From contig NC_067127.1 in NCBI RefSeq assembly GCF_021347895.1, positions 18,510,984 through 18,574,983 on the forward strand: a DNA stretch of 64,000 nucleotides, read 5' to 3'. This DNA is from Acanthochromis polyacanthus (lineage: Eukaryota > Chordata > Actinopteri > Pomacentridae). Below the pieces are notes generated by a model. The model did not search any database, had not been told where the DNA came from, and saw nothing but the letters and a program-made list of their open reading frames with translations. Of the stretch, positions 59,880 through 64,000 are shown piece after piece. A program made the translations under genes and the position numbers. How positions within the stretch are numbered: the stretch's first letter is position 1; every line of letters begins with the position of its first letter.

Positions 59880-60094
59880 AGCATCACACCCTAATTTTTC
59901 CCAACATCCGGGACTTTCGGAGCTCACAGTGAGTGTGGAAACTGGGTAAGGAGGGCAGTGAAGAGCGGTGGAAAGGCGGACTGATGACAGCTGTCAGTGT
60001 GGACAAAAACACCACCAATCTCTGAAGAGAAGCCGAATGGCGCTGCCCTGAAGCTCCAGGAGAACAGGGACAGGACCTTGGCAGCGTCGCGAAG
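59880..60094 (+). other. lrrfip2: Probable lrrfip2 promoter and 5' non-coding exon
   Basis: G+C-rich compared with the flanks, with CpG dinucleotides. It ends in a consensus donor at GCGAAG|GTAACG (GT at 60095). No ATG-initiated long frame crosses the donor, so it fits an untranslated first exon spliced to 61357. The transcription start is not resolved and the left coordinate is approximate. Confidence 0.5.
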
Positions 60095-61356
60095 GTAACG
60101 CTGTATTTCTGGGGCTGGGAAATATGACGGGAGGATCAGTGCCAGTTTGCCCTGTCTGTCTCTCAGGAGAGTCGAGGTTAGCCCCACTGGCTAACCAAGC
60201 TAACTACCCAGCTAAACTGGTCAACTAGGCTTGGCTGGCCGAGATTGTTTTTGGTGCTGGGGTCATTGATTTGGGAAGGACACGTTTGGATAGTCGTCGT
60301 TTTTATAAGCACTAGCCTCAATGGAAACGCAATGAGAACCTAATAAGGTAACTTTTTAATGAGAATTCCAGGAGGACAAAATGCTAGTTAGCACTCCTAG
60401 TTAGCTAACCAGGGAGCTGGCTAACCGCAGTAAACGTTAGTGTTAGTATATTTAGCTTGCTAACGCTAACCGCTCAGTACATTGGTGTAACTGAAGTTTT
60501 AACCTGGCTAAGGTCGTTGCTATACCCTTTCCTTTCGGCACATGGTATAGAGACACTAATGTTGGCTTTGTTTGTGGGTATGAACTGGACGAGTTAGCGT
60601 TAATATTTCAGTAACTTATTTCAGCTGGTAGGTTGACGGTAGCTAATAATAACTTATCACTCTGTTGTTCGGCGAGATGCTTATGAATTAATTCAGTCGC
60701 CAGCGGCGTTTTTGACGCTTGATTTTGAATTTTGGATCCACGGGGTTTAGATCATCAGACGTCTACAAGGAGTGTTCATGTGCCGCTTGGCTCCTCTGAC
60801 TCAGCCGGGTAGTGAACTAGGCGTTTTCCCCCGTGTCTGTACCAGCTAGCCACAGCGAGCTTTTGTCTAGTGATCTGTTAACTCTGATATTGCTTGGATG
60901 TCCAGCATCATATGCCATTATGTTGATGACGTGGAGTACTAATATACCACAAGGCTTGGTCAGCGAGCAGTCACTGGTTCAGATCAGTTTCAAATTAATA
61001 ACTTGTGATTGCTTATATGATTGCTATTTCTGTTGACTTCATTACTTTTCGTTTCTTGAATTGTTGTGTTCATATGCTGATCTGTGAGGCTGCAGAGGTC
61101 CTGCACACTAAAGCTGGTTAATGTCAGCTGCAACTGTTTATCCAGTGCTCTTGTAGGTGCCATACATGAGTGACTATCTGTTTTTGCAGGAATGGAAGCA
61201 AGAGATAGGGAGTACATGGACTGAGTGAGATTAGACCGCTTAAACCATGCTCAAGAAAGTGTAGTCCAATTGCATGTTGCATGTCGCCAATTATTCTAAC
61301 AGTTAGTTTTGTTTGGACCTGTTGAAATAATTTGCATATGCTTCCCCCCCCTCTAG
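60095..61356 (+). other. lrrfip2: Probable lrrfip2 intron 1
   Basis: Runs from GTAACG to a strong acceptor (CTTCCCCCCCCCTCTAG). Another acceptor-like TTTTTGCAG near 61190 could mark an alternative leader exon. Confidence 0.5.
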
Positions 61357-61427
61357 ATTCCTAAAAAAAATCCTGTGAATATTTTGACCGTGTGCAACGT
61401 TGGTGGAGCTACAACTGCAGCGGAAAC

Positions 61428-61517
61428 ATGGGGACACAAGGCTCTGGTAGAAAGCGTGCCCCTCTTAAAGATCGATTCTCAGCAGAAGATGAGGCTTTGA
61501 GTAGCATTGCTCGGGAG
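61428..61517 (+). CDS. lrrfip2: LRR Flightless-interacting protein 2, first coding exon (partial gene)
   Basis: LRRFIP2 is a cytoplasmic coiled-coil protein that binds Flightless I, MyD88-pathway components and Dishevelled, and promotes canonical Wnt signalling (family knowledge). The exon begins after the acceptor at 61355-61356, has its ATG at 61428 and encodes 30 residues: [10 protein letters not shown], then [20 protein letters not shown]. It ends in phase 0 at the donor GTAAGT (61518). The [16 protein letters not shown] block is the conserved N-terminus of LRRFIP2. LRRFIP1 isoforms have a related but different NRERLTAEDDALNQIARE, and share the [10 protein letters not shown] start, so a paralogue cannot be fully excluded. 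The next exon, expected to begin AEARLAAKRAARAEAR, is not in the window. Upstream in-frame codons lack an ATG. Confidence 0.82.
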
Positions 61518-64000
61518 GTAAGTTCAAACACCATTACAGGGACCCATTTTAAAGCATACTGTGATGATACATTCTCCCTATATTGCTCCATTTATGCATT
61601 GCCGAATCAATGTGAATATGATTTCATCCAGCTCAGACATTCTTGTTTAGTTTTATCCTGATAATGGGCTCTTCAAACATAGATAGAGAATTGATTTGTC
61701 ATTTTCAGATGTTTTATTTGCTCGGCAGCACCATCGCATTTTCAAATATGGGTAACATGAGTAGACCATTGAAACTATTATCATCACTCATATGGTTGGC
61801 CTACGTTGCTCTATGACTGAAAGAGAGAGACCCTTGAACTAAACATCGCATTATTGCCATTACTTAAATGAAAGAGAATTGTTCACTCATCTTCCTGCTT
61901 TTTAGCTGTGTGAAACATTGCAACAAAAAAAAAGAGCCAGTATTGTAATTTATATATAGAACTAAAAAAAGTAATTTCCCGGAACGATCAAAATGTATTC
62001 AAGCTTTAGTAAAAATTTATTGCAGTTAATACTAAGCATGTAGGTATGTTATAGGGATTGTAAATTAACCATTATCTCTGTGTAAACAGTGGTTTAATAA
62101 AATTGTCCAACGTTTAAAATGAACAAACTGAAGTTTTACGCTTGTGGTCAGCAAACATCATGAAAAATATATAGATGAGCATCATGTTTGATGATTTGTC
62201 AGTGTTTTTCGAAACCCTGGCTATTTAAAACATTACAGAGGTCACAGTAGGAAATAATGAAGGTGAGGTTACATATGGAATAGAGTTAGCTAGTTCTGGT
62301 AACTTCAAGCACAGTTTCCACGGAATATATTACAATTTAGGCTTGCTGGTTTTATACCAAGATTTGGTGTTATACTTGGTCTCTTAGGAAAGTTATGCAA
62401 ATTTGAAGTTTGGTGGTCAAAGTTGTATCAGCAAATATCCTTTGAAACTCACGTTTATATGTGAATGCTGCAGTTTTCCTAGAAAATTTGTGTTTCAGCC
62501 CAAGCAAGTGGAGACAGCTGGTTTGGACTACAGAGAAATTAACTTCGCTTGTAGTGTTTTTGTTTGGAGGGGGAAACACGGGCAGAAGAGAGAAGCTGTC
62601 TGGCTTGTAACGACATGCCCTGGGATTATTCCATTTTGCTCCACAGCAGGCCTTCCATTCCTTTGGGGTTTTTTTTTTTTTTTTGCAGAATAGCATGCCG
62701 AAGAACATGTAATGCAAAGATCGTTTTTCATAGTTTAAAGGTTTTAAGTTTGATAGGAATAGCTACAGTAGGCAAACTGCATATTTTGCGTTTCAGTTTT
62801 GAACAGGAGAGATGTTTTTTTTTGCCTTTAAAAGCAAAAATGTAACGCTGGTTCAATCAACTTTTCATAAACATTTGTCTTGGCCTCTGTCAGGGGCAAA
62901 ATCTGTGACATTTGAAAAATTGTGCAGTGCCTCATTCTTAAGCACTAAGCACAAGGCTCTATTTGCTCTCTTTATAGTCATGCAGGCTGATCATAGAAAC
63001 ATGAGTCATCTGACCCTCCCAGGCAGGTCCTAAATCTGAATCTCTTTGTGGAGCAAAGCAGAGATTAGATCAACTGTGCAGGGAGTTCAGGGGGTCAGTG
63101 TCGAGCTTGGTGCACATCACTATCCTGCCAAACAAATCTTCAAAACACTGCAGCTTCTACCTCATGGCTAATAGAAGCTGCAGCCTGCCTGCCTGTGCTT
63201 GGCACGGATCGCTACTGAGAATGACTGTGAATTTGAGCCTGCACTGTCACCAGGCTAGTACTGTGGCCTCTTACATTACTGGCAAGTCAGTTTTTGAATA
63301 CCAGCAGCCGACTTACAAATCCAACAACAGCCAAGAGTTAGAATTAGATGATCGTCTCATACCTGTTGTCTCTCAGATTAGGATCTAAGGGAGCTGATGG
63401 TGTTTAAACAAGACAGTGATTGATGTTGCTCCGTATACAGAGGGAGTATCTTAGTGCATAACCTGTAGTCTGTAGTCCATATGATTTAATTATTGATATC
63501 GACAACTGACTGTTGCAATGGAAAGTTTTGCGCTTTCACTTTCATTGTATGGTTAGGTCTTTGAGTCAGCTGAGAGCAAAACCATACTGTTGCATTTGTC
63601 AGTAAGTTTATGGTCCCATTGATAGGTCCTGGATTATCATCCGGGATTGCCAGGTCAAAAAGACTATGCAAGGAGTTTTTCCAAAAAATTGTCTTGTTAA
63701 AATTGTACTGACACAAGATACGGTTTTTTGTAGCGTGGACTAATATAGTACATTTGGAGTGACTGTACAGACCTATTTTTACACTGCATTTAATTATTTC
63801 AAATGCAGTTGTAGAGTTGACCAGGCACTAAGTTTGATATCTGTTGTTTCATTGCAGCTGACAGCAAAATAGAGTATTTTGATTATTCAGGAATTTAAAT
63901 TATTTGTCACAGTTTCCATTTAATCATTCAGTATGTATTTAATTGTGTGTTTGTACAATGCAACTTCTGGCTCACTTTTTACCATGGAATATTGTAGATC
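61518..64000 (+). other. lrrfip2: lrrfip2 intron, continuing past the window edge
   Basis: No sequence encoding the expected following exon was found, so the intron is at least 2.48 kb. It includes a T-run near 62669-62686 and no recognised repeat. Frames such as 62403-62693 are chance. Confidence 0.7.

Overview
The window is vertebrate nuclear DNA, almost certainly from a ray-finned (teleost) fish, probably a percomorph. It is AT-rich and mostly non-coding. Its genes have GT-AG introns, and it is littered with Tc1/mariner and hAT relics, palindromic MITEs, a tRNA-promoter-like short repeat and microsatellites typical of fish genomes. No bacterial or organellar features are present. Repeat names below come from recognition, not from a database search.

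Two host genes are supported, both on the + strand. (1) dact2 is complete, with four exons between 32424 and 37043 and a predicted 861-residue protein. It is a Dapper/DACT scaffold, recognised by an N-terminal leucine-zipper region, the conserved [14 protein letters not shown] block, the [13 protein letters not shown] block and a C-terminal MTLV PDZ ligand. (2) lrrfip2 is represented only by its 5' end: a probable leader exon ending at 60094 and a first coding exon at 61428-61517 (reading [10 protein letters not shown], then [17 protein letters not shown]). The gene runs off the right edge. DACT proteins and LRRFIP2 are both known Dishevelled partners with mainly opposite effects on Wnt signalling, so their proximity is notable.

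Layout. 1-1342: a Tc1-like element cut by the left edge, with a frameshifted transposase. 1343-1600: a palindromic MITE abutting it. 1601-8280: intergenic DNA with a repeat shared with 12.4 kb, a Tc1-type MITE (5467-5833) and a G+C-rich patch near 3.5-3.9 kb. 8281-9137: a hAT relic with a broken BED-type transposase fragment. 9376-9667: a short interstitial telomeric array between inverted GAGTGAGTTGACC-type arrays. 12.4-14.4 kb: nested repeats, including a local duplication split by two different elements. 15822-17455: a nearly complete Tc1-like element with two nonsense codons. 17.5-32 kb: a gene-free stretch with several MITEs, one of which has an exact 8-bp target duplication. 32.4-37.5 kb: dact2. 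40.8-43.3 kb: a 2.4-kb non-coding teleost repeat carrying several CTCF-like motifs. 44.5-45.25 kb: a LINE 3' end joined to a short repeat. 45.3-59.8 kb: mostly featureless intergenic DNA. 59.9 kb to the end: the 5' end of lrrfip2.

Most apparent open reading frames outside these loci are short chance frames. I found no convincing new multi-gene system. The most interesting items are the Dishevelled-regulator neighbourhood, the telomeric array with inverted flanks, the CTCF-like motifs carried by repeats, and the nested history of the 13-14 kb region.
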